Source of the DNA: Phymatolithon calcareum
Lineage: Eukaryota > Rhodophyta > Florideophyceae > Hapalidiales
NCBI GenBank assembly: GCA_977006965.1
Contig: OZ345379.1
Location: forward strand, 1,612,001 to 1,676,000
Direction of reading: 5' to 3'
Length of the DNA stretch: 64,000 nt
The notes under the pieces are model-generated. The model was not told the origin of the DNA and did no database searches. It saw only the letters and a list, made by a program, of their open reading frames with translations. The first letter of the stretch is position 1. The number at the start of each line of letters is the position of its first letter. Positions 33,159-44,311 of this stretch are shown one piece after another. A program made the translations under genes and the position numbers.

Positions 33159-35024
33159 ATGTCCTTGACTCCAGCACCATTCGTCCAACCTCGCTCGCCG
33201 CCAATGGGGAAACTCAGTATATCCGTCGGGAGCGGCTCGCCCTCCGTCCAGGAGCATATTCCTGCGCAGCTCGAGGGACAGTTGCAAGCCCTTCTCTCTC
33301 TGGAAAATAAGCGTACGGTCTTAAAGCCAGGCGTCTGTGCCTGGGCGCGCATGGATGGCATTAAGTGGTGGCCGACCGTCGTCCGTCGTGATGCGAATGT
33401 CGCGCCAACGGCGGCGCCCGGCGAAGCTCTACCGCCTTTGACAATAGACAACCGCCTGGTGAAATTCTTCAACGATAACAACCGCATTGCAGTCTTGGAG
33501 ATATCAGACCTTCCGGAATACACCGGGTCCATGAACCTTCTTGAAGAATCGGGTGCCGATTTTACCGAAGTACTCGCGGCATGCGTAGAGGCTGATGACT
33601 ACATCCGTTCTTGTGGCGTACCATTTCAGTGTGCAATAGTCGGACCCACTGGCAGTAGGAGGGCGCGTTTGCGCAAGAAGTGGTACGCAACGCTCATGCC
33701 CAAAGTGCCGCCCGGGGTGAAGGTCACTCTGCCACCGACGTCCGAGGCTCCGTACCTGACCCCACTCACACATGACGACTATGACCATCCGTTTCCCCCT
33801 TGGGCACCCCCACTGCAAGTTCCTTTCTTATCACCAGAGACTGATAATGCACATCCCGAGACCCGGGATGCTGTGCTTATCAATAGCCGGGCGGCAAAGG
33901 CCGCTGGTACGAATTCCGCTGCGAAAGTTCCGACGGTAGAAGCCCCTGGGCCGGAAATCCGGACGTCGAAACCCGCCACATCGAAGGCATTTTCAAGGAA
34001 ATTTGTGTCATCGAAAAATCCGAGAACACCGGTTTCGAAAACCGCGAGACCCAATGCCACTACGCCAAAAGCCGTAATATCCGAGGCCTCTTCCGCGAAA
34101 GGAGTAACCCCGAAAGCCGCAGTACCAAATTCGGCAACACGTCACCTCAGTCAGCGTTCCGCTGCAACGGGGGATGACAGCGCTAAACCATCGGCAAATA
34201 GAAACAGGCATCTTGATAGGAAGTCCTCTCCCCTGCCGCTCGCGAAGCGACCCCGGGTCGAGGAAGTTGTAATGGACGGCAATTCGTTCTCTGAGGCCGC
34301 CACCGAAGCTGCACATACTCCGACCACTGCGTCTACTGCCCCAACTACGCCGCTCATATTAATACTTAAGCGTCCGGATGCATCTGTATCCAACTTGAGA
34401 TTCACTGATCGACCTCCGTCGCAGGCAATTGCGGACATCATCCCACTGCCGCGTGCAAAAGAAGACTCCGTGCCACCGCCAAGCCGGAAGATGGACGACC
34501 CCACCCCACGTGCGTCACGCAGGCAGAGCACCAGTGTCGCAAAGAATTCGAGCCATGACGCCGGTACCAGCAGGCGCGGAGCTGCGAGTGGTGCTACGGT
34601 GAATGCGGATGACTCAAGGTTAGGCGGCGATGCTGAGGAGAATATGGAGAAAATACAGTTCTTTATGTCCAGTTTAGAGCGATTTTTAGGACGTAAGAAG
34701 AAGCTAGGGGACGAGGTTGAGCAGCTGAAGAAGAAGAAGGTGGCCATGGAAAAGGAGAACAAGGACTTGGGTGATATGAATGAGCTGCTCAAAACTGTCA
34801 TCGAGAACCAGCAAAAACTGTCAGCCCATTGTCAGATAATCAGCGACAAGTTGAGAAAAGATATTTCGACGCAGAGGGCTGAGTGTGGTGCACTTGCCGA
34901 GAAGATTGCAGAACAGACGAAAGCGAACGAAGAGTTACAGAAATGGTACGATGAGATGCATGACTCGTGCGCAGAGCTGCGAAAGGAGGGAAGAGAATTG
35001 CGTCTGGACGTGCAGGCTCGGTAA
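33159..35024 (+). CDS. PWWP domain - coiled-coil protein, paralogue 4 (KWWP variant)
   Basis: The 621-residue protein starts from the ATG at 33159 (MSLTPAPFVQPRSPP), chosen to match paralogue starts; an earlier in-frame ATG is at 33054. The signature motif is IKWWP (68-72) rather than xPWWP, so the first proline is replaced by lysine, while the rest of the domain (RLVKFFNDNNRIAVL) is kept. The linker has Ala/Thr/Lys-Pro repeats resembling a linker-histone tail, then SSPLPLAKRPRVEEV, and TPLILILKRPD in place of TPLKLFLS. The coiled coil has NELLKTVIENQQKLSAHC and WYDEMHDSCAELRKEGREL. It is intronless. Confidence 0.87.
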   Translation: MSLTPAPFVQPRSPPMGKLSISVGSGSPSVQEHIPAQLEGQLQALLSLENKRTVLKPGVCAWARMDGIKWWPTVVRRDANVAPTAAPGEALPPLTIDNRLVKFFNDNNRIAVLEISDLPEYTGSMNLLEESGADFTEVLAACVEADDYIRSCGVPFQCAIVGPTGSRRARLRKKWYATLMPKVPPGVKVTLPPTSEAPYLTPLTHDDYDHPFPPWAPPLQVPFLSPETDNAHPETRDAVLINSRAAKAAGTNSAAKVPTVEAPGPEIRTSKPATSKAFSRKFVSSKNPRTPVSKTARPNATTPKAVISEASSAKGVTPKAAVPNSATRHLSQRSAATGDDSAKPSANRNRHLDRKSSPLPLAKRPRVEEVVMDGNSFSEAATEAAHTPTTASTAPTTPLILILKRPDASVSNLRFTDRPPSQAIADIIPLPRAKEDSVPPPSRKMDDPTPRASRRQSTSVAKNSSHDAGTSRRGAASGATVNADDSRLGGDAEENMEKIQFFMSSLERFLGRKKKLGDEVEQLKKKKVAMEKENKDLGDMNELLKTVIENQQKLSAHCQIISDKLRKDISTQRAECGALAEKIAEQTKANEELQKWYDEMHDSCAELRKEGRELRLDVQAR

Positions 35025-35618
35025 GCAACAGCTGCGCAAAAGAATATTCAACTAATAACTGCTGTGCCAGAAGCTTAGCATTAGACTTCGGCTTTTTTAT
35101 CTTTTATGTTAGTTGGATGAGGATGAAGAATTGCTTTTTGCTCTCTCGTGATAGAATCTTTGTTTCAAAAGGACGCCTAACTGTGGATTCCTATCCCTCA
35201 GATTCCCCTCAAGAAGTGTTTTTAATGCCTATAGCGTGAATAAGTGCACAGCCCATGAGATGTATCGCTTCTTCACCTGACATGGATCATTTGTGAAATG
35301 GCGCTCAGCCAAAACATCCAAGAGAACATTTTTTCTGTGCCGTGGTGCGAGCTGTCTACATGAGTCATCCTCCGTGTCTACTTCGTAGCTCTTTCTTCGA
35401 GACTTTCCGGAATTGATTTGGTCGCTTGCCGCAACACGTTCTTGTCAGCGTCCATTCCATGTCTGGCAAAAGGAGGTGAATCATGTCTGCACCATGACGG
35501 CTATGCGCCTCCTCACAAGGATCTACCAGGGCACTGAATTTAAGACCAAAGTTATGAAGGAGGTAACAAGGCTTGATTTTATTTTGAACAAAGATAATAC
35601 AACTGTATGACTGCTCTT
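35025..35618. other. Intergenic region left of the right arm
   Basis: No gene is seen. It holds the H3 (right copy) poly(A) signal AATAAA on the minus strand (complement of 35,578-35,583). Confidence 0.5.
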
Positions 35619-35620
35619 AC

Positions 35621-36804
<1,184 letters not shown>

Positions 36805-37370
36805 GATGTGTGCGAAATTTGAGGGCCTGTCAAAGCTGTGCTTGTCTGTGTTCCGTATCGTCAGTATTGTAGGGGTCTCATTCTGAAGTGTTTTCATGTA
36901 TAATAAAATATGAACGCTAACCACAGCAGCGTTTCATTTTAATCGTCTTCTCTGTCCATACTTCCAATCTTCCCTTGGTGCGTGATACTTTTCTGCGGTC
37001 GATCAGAAAGGAGGCCTGGACATGATCCTGTTGCTCCTTGGTTTGTATTCGAGACATGGAACTGCGGCGGACTCTCCAGCATAGCGGCACCTGGTCTTTC
37101 AGGTGCTGCTACAATGCGTAAGACCAACGTCAGAAGCAATCTTTGGTGACGTACCTGTACTAGACGTGAAAGCCGCAGTCAAACTCGCTAACGATAAGAT
37201 AGAATGGAAAACTTAGGCCCTCGTATCGCTGCTAGCCCCACTAGGGGAAAAGGGAAAAATGAATGAATGAATGGGTCCTCCGCACGAGAATCACTTTTTT
37301 CATTTTTTACAGACTCAAAGCATGTGATCATCACGACCAGCACACTTTAGCATGGAGGCCTACCAATCAT
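36805..37370. other. H4/hydrolase convergent intergenic region, right copy
   Basis: This is the mirror of 13,866-14,437, with an AATG tetranucleotide run near 37,259-37,272. No gene is seen. Confidence 0.5.
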
Positions 37371-38495
37371 CTACGCCTCAATCCTTCCTTTCAGAAATTT
37401 GGGGATTAGTATTTCTGTGATTGTCCGAATGAGCGCTTCTCCTGCTTGTTCAGTTGCAATATTTGTTGCAAGCAGCACAGCAGTATTATTTTTGGGGACC
37501 AAGCCCATCAAAGCGAGAAATTTTCCGTTTGATCCACCATGGTACCATATAGTCGTGTTCTTAATTTCGTCGAAACCATCAGCAACTTGCCATCCGAACG
37601 CGTAGTTTGCCATAATCGGCGTATGCAGTCGATCAAACGTTTCCCGTCGAAGAAGTCCGCTTTTCCCGCCCTGCAAGTGCGCACGGGCAAATCGCGCCAA
37701 GTCTTGCAGCGACATGTGCACCGTGCCTGCAGGGGCCATGGCTTGTGGGTTGTCTGCAAGCGGACCCGGCCTGACAGGAACTGTTTTATTGTTTTTATCT
37801 TTGAAATGTCCCCATGGTTGCGAGTTTTCGTTGCCGATGCCTGGCGCGCCGAACCCATACCCGTTCATTCCAAGCGGTCCGAACACTTCTTCCCGCATAA
37901 GAGTCTCGTACGATTTTCCGGTAACACGCTCGGCCATGACACCAGCCACTGTATACCCGACATTAGAATAGTTGAAAGAAGAGCCTGGTGTTGTTTCTGG
38001 TGCTTTTTGGAGAATGTTCGAAACGATCTTCGATCGCTGCTTACGGATTTCATCGAAATTCGAGGGGAGGTCGGAAAAATCGGCGATTTCGAAATTTCCC
38101 GTCAGCCCGGAAGTGTGCGTTAAAAGTTGTTGAACAGTCACATTGGCCAGGTCTGCATGCGTTGTTCCGATAATTTCTTTCAGAGTACTGCTCCACTGAA
38201 TCTGTCCCTTTTCAACCAAACGTGCGAGCATTGTTGAAGTCATGGCTTTTAGACAAGATCCAATATGCCATTTGTCGTTAATGGTGACCTTGGTAGTACT
38301 GTTGACGCGCCTGCGTCCAACAGCCTGAGCGTCTATTACTCTGTCATCTTGCAGAACCAGATACGCGAGAGCAGGAATGTTTGCTTTTTCTTGAATGTCC
38401 TTCAATGTTGGACGGATGGGCATTCCCATCGTCGAAGGAGCTAGAAAGCAAAGAGACAAGAGCACAGGGAGAAAACTGAGAACAAGAATACCCAT
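37371..38495 (-). CDS. Beta-lactamase-fold serine hydrolase, right copy
   Basis: The 374-residue paralogue of the gene at 12,756 has the same signal-like N-terminus and the same SCLK and YSN motifs. The third motif is HGG instead of HTG, still within the HxG class. After LLTHTSGLTG it has three extra codons and several changes (NFEIADFSDLPSNF against DINITDFPSNF), and two extra residues at the C-terminus. The open frame and full set of motifs suggest that it still functions. The upstream CATATATATG element is conserved. Confidence 0.9.
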   Translation of the reverse strand: MGILVLSFLPVLLSLCFLAPSTMGMPIRPTLKDIQEKANIPALAYLVLQDDRVIDAQAVGRRRVNSTTKVTINDKWHIGSCLKAMTSTMLARLVEKGQIQWSSTLKEIIGTTHADLANVTVQQLLTHTSGLTGNFEIADFSDLPSNFDEIRKQRSKIVSNILQKAPETTPGSSFNYSNVGYTVAGVMAERVTGKSYETLMREEVFGPLGMNGYGFGAPGIGNENSQPWGHFKDKNNKTVPVRPGPLADNPQAMAPAGTVHMSLQDLARFARAHLQGGKSGLLRRETFDRLHTPIMANYAFGWQVADGFDEIKNTTIWYHGGSNGKFLALMGLVPKNNTAVLLATNIATEQAGEALIRTITEILIPKFLKGRIEA

Positions 38496-40509
38496 GTTTG
38501 GTCGCGCGCCTTCCTGACTTTTGCGATTCTCACCTTCAGAGGATGCGTGCTCACATATATATGAACAAGCATCCGTAATGATAATCTCACAATGCCTTCA
38601 AATTGCACTGCCATTGAGGACTCTCAAAACCTACTTGGCATTATGGCTTCTGAAATGTACGGGGGCGTATTAGAATGTCCCGAATGGAAGAACCTTGACA
38701 ACTGAGAGATGAAACACTGTATTTCCTCCTTGCTGGCAGAAAGGTCTGCATTTCCCCCAAATGGGTATGACCTTACCCATATATATTAATCGAGGGTTTA
38801 AGTTTTTCCATTGCTGCGTATTGGGGAAGAGAAGCCAAACGCTTGGGTGCCTTCTCTGTCTTCTGAACTCTTCCTTCTGGGCGACCGGTGAAGGACGTCC
38901 CCTCTCGACACAACCTTGTGTCTCCTATGCCGCGCGCGTGTAAGTGTGTCACAGGAATGGAATACCTGGTATTAAGAGGACTGTTTCACATACTTCGAAA
39001 GCAAACCTAAGGTTTGTCGACGGTCCCCATCGCCTAGGATTTCTTCAAGGACAGAGATTGAAAAGTCCTAGAAAATAACCTAGCAAACTGGACATCCTGT
39101 TGGCGAGTGCATCATGAGGTAAAACACCCATAAGCACAACCTTAACTTGGTGTTCAAGGAATTTTGGAGCGCGCCAACAAAGAGGCCGTTTTTGCAACTG
39201 ATTAGTTGTTTCTTGAAACCCATCAGTTACATTCCTGATACTGTACGGGAGCGGCTTTTCGATAGGTGTTCACGCTAGTGCGGCTTGGCCAAAATACCGA
39301 AACTCATCACTTTCCATAATGGCGACGCTGTAGAATACAGTCTACTACCTTCTTTGGTCATACTTTGTTAGATTGCTGCATAAGTTCTCCAGGTGCTACT
39401 CGGCAGGCATCCCTTATTCGATATTAACAGCGTGCTCATTTGAGGGAACCTTCCGCCACCATGTTTTACATCCAGCTGTCGATGTCGCACTAACAAAGAG
39501 GTCGTGAAGTGGCAACAGTCTCTCGGAGAGCCAGGCTCGATCAAGCCGAATGGTGGCGTCCAATGGGCTCCACCACTCCCAGCCAATAACGCTTCTTGTA
39601 CTTCCATGAAACTTCAACAGTGGATAGTATATAGTGCGCTTTCGATATTAGAAAAGGCACAAGCGTTTTTCGTGGGCCTAGGTGTGTTCTGGATGACCTA
39701 GAATAGGCTGATCTTTCAGTGTAAAGCAATAGCTCGAAAATAAAACTAGAGCAAAAGGTCGGAGACCCCTTGAAAAAATTAGGGAAATACGATGCCCTTA
39801 ATTTCACTAAATTTTTGGGGTGAGCTGCAGGAATGATCAGAGATTCTCATGTTGAAGGGTTGTCGGACTTCGCGCGCGCAAATGGGCAAGAAGTGTACAG
39901 CATTTGCCCTGCATGTATGGCTGTGTCGTACAAGTCCTATTTAATATTGGCGTCGGCTCGGGAAGCGAAGTTTGCTATTGTCGGGCCCGTTGACAGATTT
40001 GTTTGTTGAGGGCAGATGTCGGGTGTGTGTGGATGTCTAGAGTACTGATATGCAGAGCTGACCTATAGTGATTGTGGCGGATGCGAGTGGAAGCCAGTAG
40101 GACCAAAACGAGCAGCAATTGCGGGATATGGCCCTTTCATACACTAGCTTAATCCAACAAGCACGGCGCCGGAAGTGGAGAAGACCTGTAACACAGAGCG
40201 AGAACTCGGTATCAAGAGAATACCTGAAACACAGAGTAAGACTTGGTTTCAAAATAAGTGGTTTGCCGCTGCCGCCAAATCGTCTATAGTGACTATTTCA
40301 ACACCCTTGATCGGTAGGGCCCTACACGAGTACCCCGTTGCGTACCATGTGCGGTTACCATAATATGCTGATCCGTCAGCATATTATGCTGACGGATCAG
40401 CTGTCAAACTAGCTCAGTGCAAGGATCACCGAGCATCAAAATGTGACACACAATGACGCCTCGCTACCAGGGGTCGTCCACGGCGAACTATACAGGACTT
40501 CCGCAATTG
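38496..40509. other. Right-arm non-coding stretch
   Basis: This mirrors left-arm DNA without the left-only insertions. No gene is supported. The conserved hairpin at 40,367-40,401 lies here. Confidence 0.45.
40367..40401. repeat. Perfect 16-bp-arm hairpin (right-arm copy)
   Basis: This is the counterpart of 9,586-9,620, with the same 16-bp arms and 3-nt loop. Confidence 0.85.
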
Positions 40510-40655
40510 AGATGGGATTATCTCAGATCATAATTTTCCGTCCGCCTTTCTGGCGGTGCGTTTTCGTGAGCTACATATCAGTAGGTAGCAACTGGGGAAG
40601 CCTTGCCCATATCTTCGGAAGTCAGTGGGGATTTTAAATAAACTTGCATAAAACA
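40510..40655 (+). mobile_element. Retroposon tail copy (right arm)
   Basis: This is the counterpart of 9,345-9,480. It keeps the CATATCTTCGGAAGTC core and an AAATAAACTTGCATAAAACAA end; part of that end is deleted in the left arm. Confidence 0.65.
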
Positions 40656-40990
40656 AGCTTAGTCCAATCTGCTTGCGCGGGCAATGCTATCTATTCATAC
40701 ATCGTCTGGTCTCCTCCAGCAAGTGCATGTTTGGCGATTGATGATATAGAATGAGAGCAAGCAACAGCAATGGCTGCTAGGTGGAAGTCTTGCAATGATC
40801 GAAGTCATCCGAAGCCATAATGGCCTGCACGGGTAAAGCGCGGTTGTGATATCCTTGTGCAAGATGGAACATGAAGTTTTCAGTACCTCAGTACAAACGT
40901 GAATCGAATGGAGACAAAAAGGCTCGTTGTCCAGAAAAGTCGCAGTGGTTCGTGCTGTATTATGTATCGTCAAATATTCCTGTCTGGAGA

Positions 40991-41537
40991 CTTTTTTATT
41001 CAAGTTTATTTAAAAGCCCCACAGACTTCCGAAGATATGGGCGAGGCTTCCTCTGATGCTACCTACGTTTGTGCAGCTCACGAAACGCCCACTAGAATCG
41101 CGGACGGGAAAACTCAGGATTCAAAGTAATCCTATCTCAGTCCTCTACAGGATTGCTGGTGCTTGGACTCGACCTCTTTTTGCTTTGCCTTATACGAATC
41201 AATACAGGCCTTCTTCGTTCTCCATGCGTTCTATGAGTGTCTTGCTAAATAGTAAGAGCTCATCTAGCGCCTTTTCTGCTTGTAGTCTTTTTTCTCCTTC
41301 TAGGTCGTACCCTGCTAGCGTGCTTTCAAGGGTCTCCATATGCTCTCTGGCTCTTGCGCCGAATTCTTTGGCCATACTTGTTGTTGACACCTGTGGAAAT
41401 CTTCCGCAGGCATACTGCAGTGCGAGTTGTCTGTGCTTCACCTTGGGGAACTTGAGTATTGCTGGCAATTCACTTGTCTTATCGTATGGAATCTTCCTTT
41501 TCCGCTTCGATTCTAGGAGGTCTCCTTCCATTGCCAG
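40991..41537 (-). mobile_element. 547-bp poly(A) retroposon inserted in the right arm only
   Basis: The left arm has the intact site (near 9,008-9,022). The insert is flanked by CCTGTCTGGAGA (40979-40990) and CCTGTCTCGAGA (41538-41549), a 12-bp target duplication with one mismatch. Read on the minus strand it ends in AATAAACTTGAATAAAAAA, matching the A-rich tail of the 1,827-1,956 family. It carries about 112 codons of open frame ending at 41,199 (LAMEGDLLESKRKRKI ... RMENEEGLY). This is lysine/glutamate-rich, predicted helical, and not a family I recognise. It is the longest member of the tail family in this window and probably a 5'-truncated copy. Confidence 0.8.
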
Positions 41538-41549
41538 CCTGTCTCGAGA

Positions 41550-42559
41550 TTTCTCGTATCGAATTGTCAGGCACATTGAAATCTGGCCAGTATCTTGTCA
41601 ATCGCATTCGACTTTCTCCTTCATTGCGGCTCATAGAGATATTCGAATTAAGGTTTAGGTGCATCTAAAAATCGATACTGCTACCGTGCCAACGTTCGGG
41701 TATTTTCAAGCCTGATCAAAGCTGGACAAAGTGTAGACCATTGAATAAACTATCACAAACGCTAACTAAAATCGCAGTCTTTCGAAAAGGTTCTGAAGTC
41801 TGGAAATTCGCCTTGGCTGCTCGCAAAATTAGGTCGTCTGCCTAGCTTTATTTTTTGCTTTCTTCTTGTCGGTATTGAGTAATGCATAATATATGTGATG
41901 ACAATTTGTTCAAAGGCGATAGTCCTCTCCGTTCTGGGAGTCCGGAAGGTCGCTCTTGCCTTTCCGGAAAGACACTGCAATGAGGCAAGGAAAATTTTTG
42001 GTAGAGGCCTTGACAAGAGGAATCATCACCGTTTGTTTCTTCCAGTGGACACACACACGCGGGTGACCCTGTCAGGTGCTAAATGGACAACGAAAACTTC
42101 AATTAAACACACTCCCATACGCGGGTGACGAATACCATGACTCAGCCGTATGGGCATCTTCATGGCAGGGTCTCATCTCGGCTTTGCACATGTCTGATGG
42201 ATATGTAGCCTTTCTCTTTACAAAGCATTCGTTGTAATGGGGATATGTGTTGATTTATTTTAAAAGCTCCCAAGGCCTCTCTTGAAGAGTAACAGGGCCG
42301 CTTTCGCACGATTTTCTAAGCTCACGTAGTTTCTGCCATGTTTGTCAGAGACCAGTTCAGGTCTCCGAAACACTGGAAAAGTCAATTATCTCGAACTGTA
42401 ACATATTTATGGTTTGCAGGGGACGACTCCTGTATGAAGGAAATCGTGCGAGCTCTCTACGGCGACATACAACACTCCACAGACTGCGTTGATTTTTGAC
42501 CAAAATTTGCGATAGTGCGTCAAATTTCAGATAGGAATTTAATTTACAATAAGGGAAAC
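41550..42559. other. Right-arm non-coding stretch up to H2B
   Basis: This is the counterpart of left-arm 7,404-9,008 without the hAT insertion. The empty target site (ACACACAC on the plus strand) is near 42,050-42,058. A private A/T-rich segment at about 42,240-42,335 is absent from the left arm. No gene is supported. Confidence 0.4.
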
Positions 42560-42937
42560 TTATGCGCTAGAATACTTGGTGACGGCCTTCGTTCCCTCGG
42601 AGACGGCATGCTTGGCGAGCTCACCGGGAAGGATGAGGCGGATAGCAGTCTGAATTTCGCGGGATGTAAGAGTCTTGGTGCCGCTGTATGTGCTGAGCTT
42701 GGCAGCTTCGGAGGCGATGCGCTCGAAGAGATCGTTGACGAAGGAGTTCATGATGCTCATGGCCTTGGATGAGACGCCAGTGTCCGGGTGGACCTGCTTC
42801 AAAACCTTGTAGATGTAGATGGAGTAAGACTCGGTCCTCTTCTTGCTCCTCTTCTTCTTGTCGGAGGTAGCGACGGCGGGAACGCTCTTCTTGCCCTTGT
42901 CGGCCTTGGGGACAGACTTAGTACCCTTGGGAGCCAT
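42560..42937 (-). CDS. H2B: Histone H2B, right copy
   Basis: The 125-residue protein is identical to the left H2B. It is divergent from H2A (621-bp gap). The N-terminal tail has alternating Lys/Pro/Ala; the fold begins at [12 protein letters not shown]. Confidence 0.98.
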   Translation of the reverse strand: MAPKGTKSVPKADKGKKSVPAVATSDKKKRSKKRTESYSIYIYKVLKQVHPDTGVSSKAMSIMNSFVNDLFERIASEAAKLSTYSGTKTLTSREIQTAIRLILPGELAKHAVSEGTKAVTKYSSA

Positions 42938-43558
42938 TGCAATGTACGAGGATGGAGAGAAGTGGGAGAGAGCTGGGAATTATCTTTGCAAACGTTCACG
43001 AAGTTGTTTTGCACGAGTTGAGATGGTGGGCGGAGGGGATGTCGGGAATATGTACGAAAGAACGCCGTCGCCCACCCCACGTGAGACAGTCGCTGCGCGC
43101 CTTTTCTCCAACAAGGGCGGTTGTTTCGGTCGATTCGTTTTGTCCTATAGATATGCTCAAATCTGGTTCAAATTTGTATATGACGTTTCTATTGGCTCTG
43201 GTATAATTTTGAAATATATTGTGGACCAATAATAGCTCGTAAACGCGCACCCTTCCGAGTTTGCAATTCACGTTATGATAGCCGTTCTTTCGAGAGTTTT
43301 TGCATTTTGCGCTATGATACTGTTTTTTTTCGCGCGGGCAAGCTGCTCAGAGCCACCATTGGTTAATTCCATCGCCCCGAATGTCGTTTGCAGTTTTTCG
43401 AACCGAAAGCCACCGTCGTGAGAGTCTCCCGCGTCTCCTGCACTACAAAAAGGCAGGAACGTCGTCGTTACTTTCGGCCCACTGTACTTCCGCACTCTCC
43501 GACTACCCAAGGTCTCTCGAATACCACCGTCACTTCAAACTCATCCAACTCATCCGAA
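42938..43558. promoter_or_regulatory. Bidirectional H2B/H2A promoter, right copy
   Basis: All three CCAAT boxes of the left copy are retained (near 43,192, 43,226 and 43,358), supporting their function. Confidence 0.68.
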
Positions 43559-43945
43559 ATGGCTCCCAAGGCGAACAAGACGGAGAAGAAGTCTGCGCAG
43601 TCGCGCTCATCCAAGGCAGGTTTGCAGTTCCCAGTCGGCCGTATTCATCGATTCCTCCGCAAGGGCGGATACGCGGATCGTGTCGGCGCTGGAGCCCCAG
43701 TGTATCTCGCCGCTGTGATGGAGTATTTGACCGCTGAGGTTCTGGAGCTTGCCGGAAATGCCGCTCGCGACAACAAGAAGACCCGTATCATTCCGCGCCA
43801 CATCCAGCTGGCCGTGAGGAACGACGAAGAACTCAACAAGCTTCTCGGTGGCGTTACAATTGCATCCGGTGGTGTTCTTCCCAACATCCACCAGGTTCTT
43901 ATGCCGCGGAAGAAGAGCAAGGGTGATGCTTCTCAGGAAGTTTAA
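43559..43945 (+). CDS. H2A: Histone H2A (H2A.X-like C-terminus), right copy
   Basis: The 128-residue protein is identical to the left H2A, including the terminal SQEV. The frame continues upstream to 43,388; the ATG at 43559 (MAPKANK) is the histone start. An AATAAA lies at 43,969-43,974. The inverted-repeat similarity fades about 45 bp after the stop. Confidence 0.98.
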   Translation: MAPKANKTEKKSAQSRSSKAGLQFPVGRIHRFLRKGGYADRVGAGAPVYLAAVMEYLTAEVLELAGNAARDNKKTRIIPRHIQLAVRNDEELNKLLGGVTIASGGVLPNIHQVLMPRKKSKGDASQEV

Positions 43946-44311
43946 GTTATTTGTTTGGTCTACTGTAAAATAAAACTATGTCATCGTTCTTGATTTCTGT
44001 CTCTTTGTCGTATTAATGTACACCTTGGCTGTGGACGATATCAGGTTTGTGGAACCGGCAACATCCAGAACTTTGACGAGATCAAGCTCGTTGTGCAATC
44101 GGGGAAACGAAAATTCTCGCGTTAATGATGGAGCGGGGCCGAAAAGCTGCAATAGAGAGAAGCTGCCCAAGCCTGACAGAGTTGACCTTGAGAATAAATG
44201 CTTAGAGACTTCCGGACGCACTTCATTCCGACAGTATTAGAAATTATTTTAGAGCAGTACTTCAATGCAGAACAGAAAGTTAGTACATAGAGTTATGTTT
44301 GTACAACTTGT

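Noticed and set aside
41199-41576. 125-codon frame as a host gene
   Set aside because: Nearly all of it lies inside a retroposon bounded by a target duplication and it is absent from the left arm, so I treat it as element sequence.
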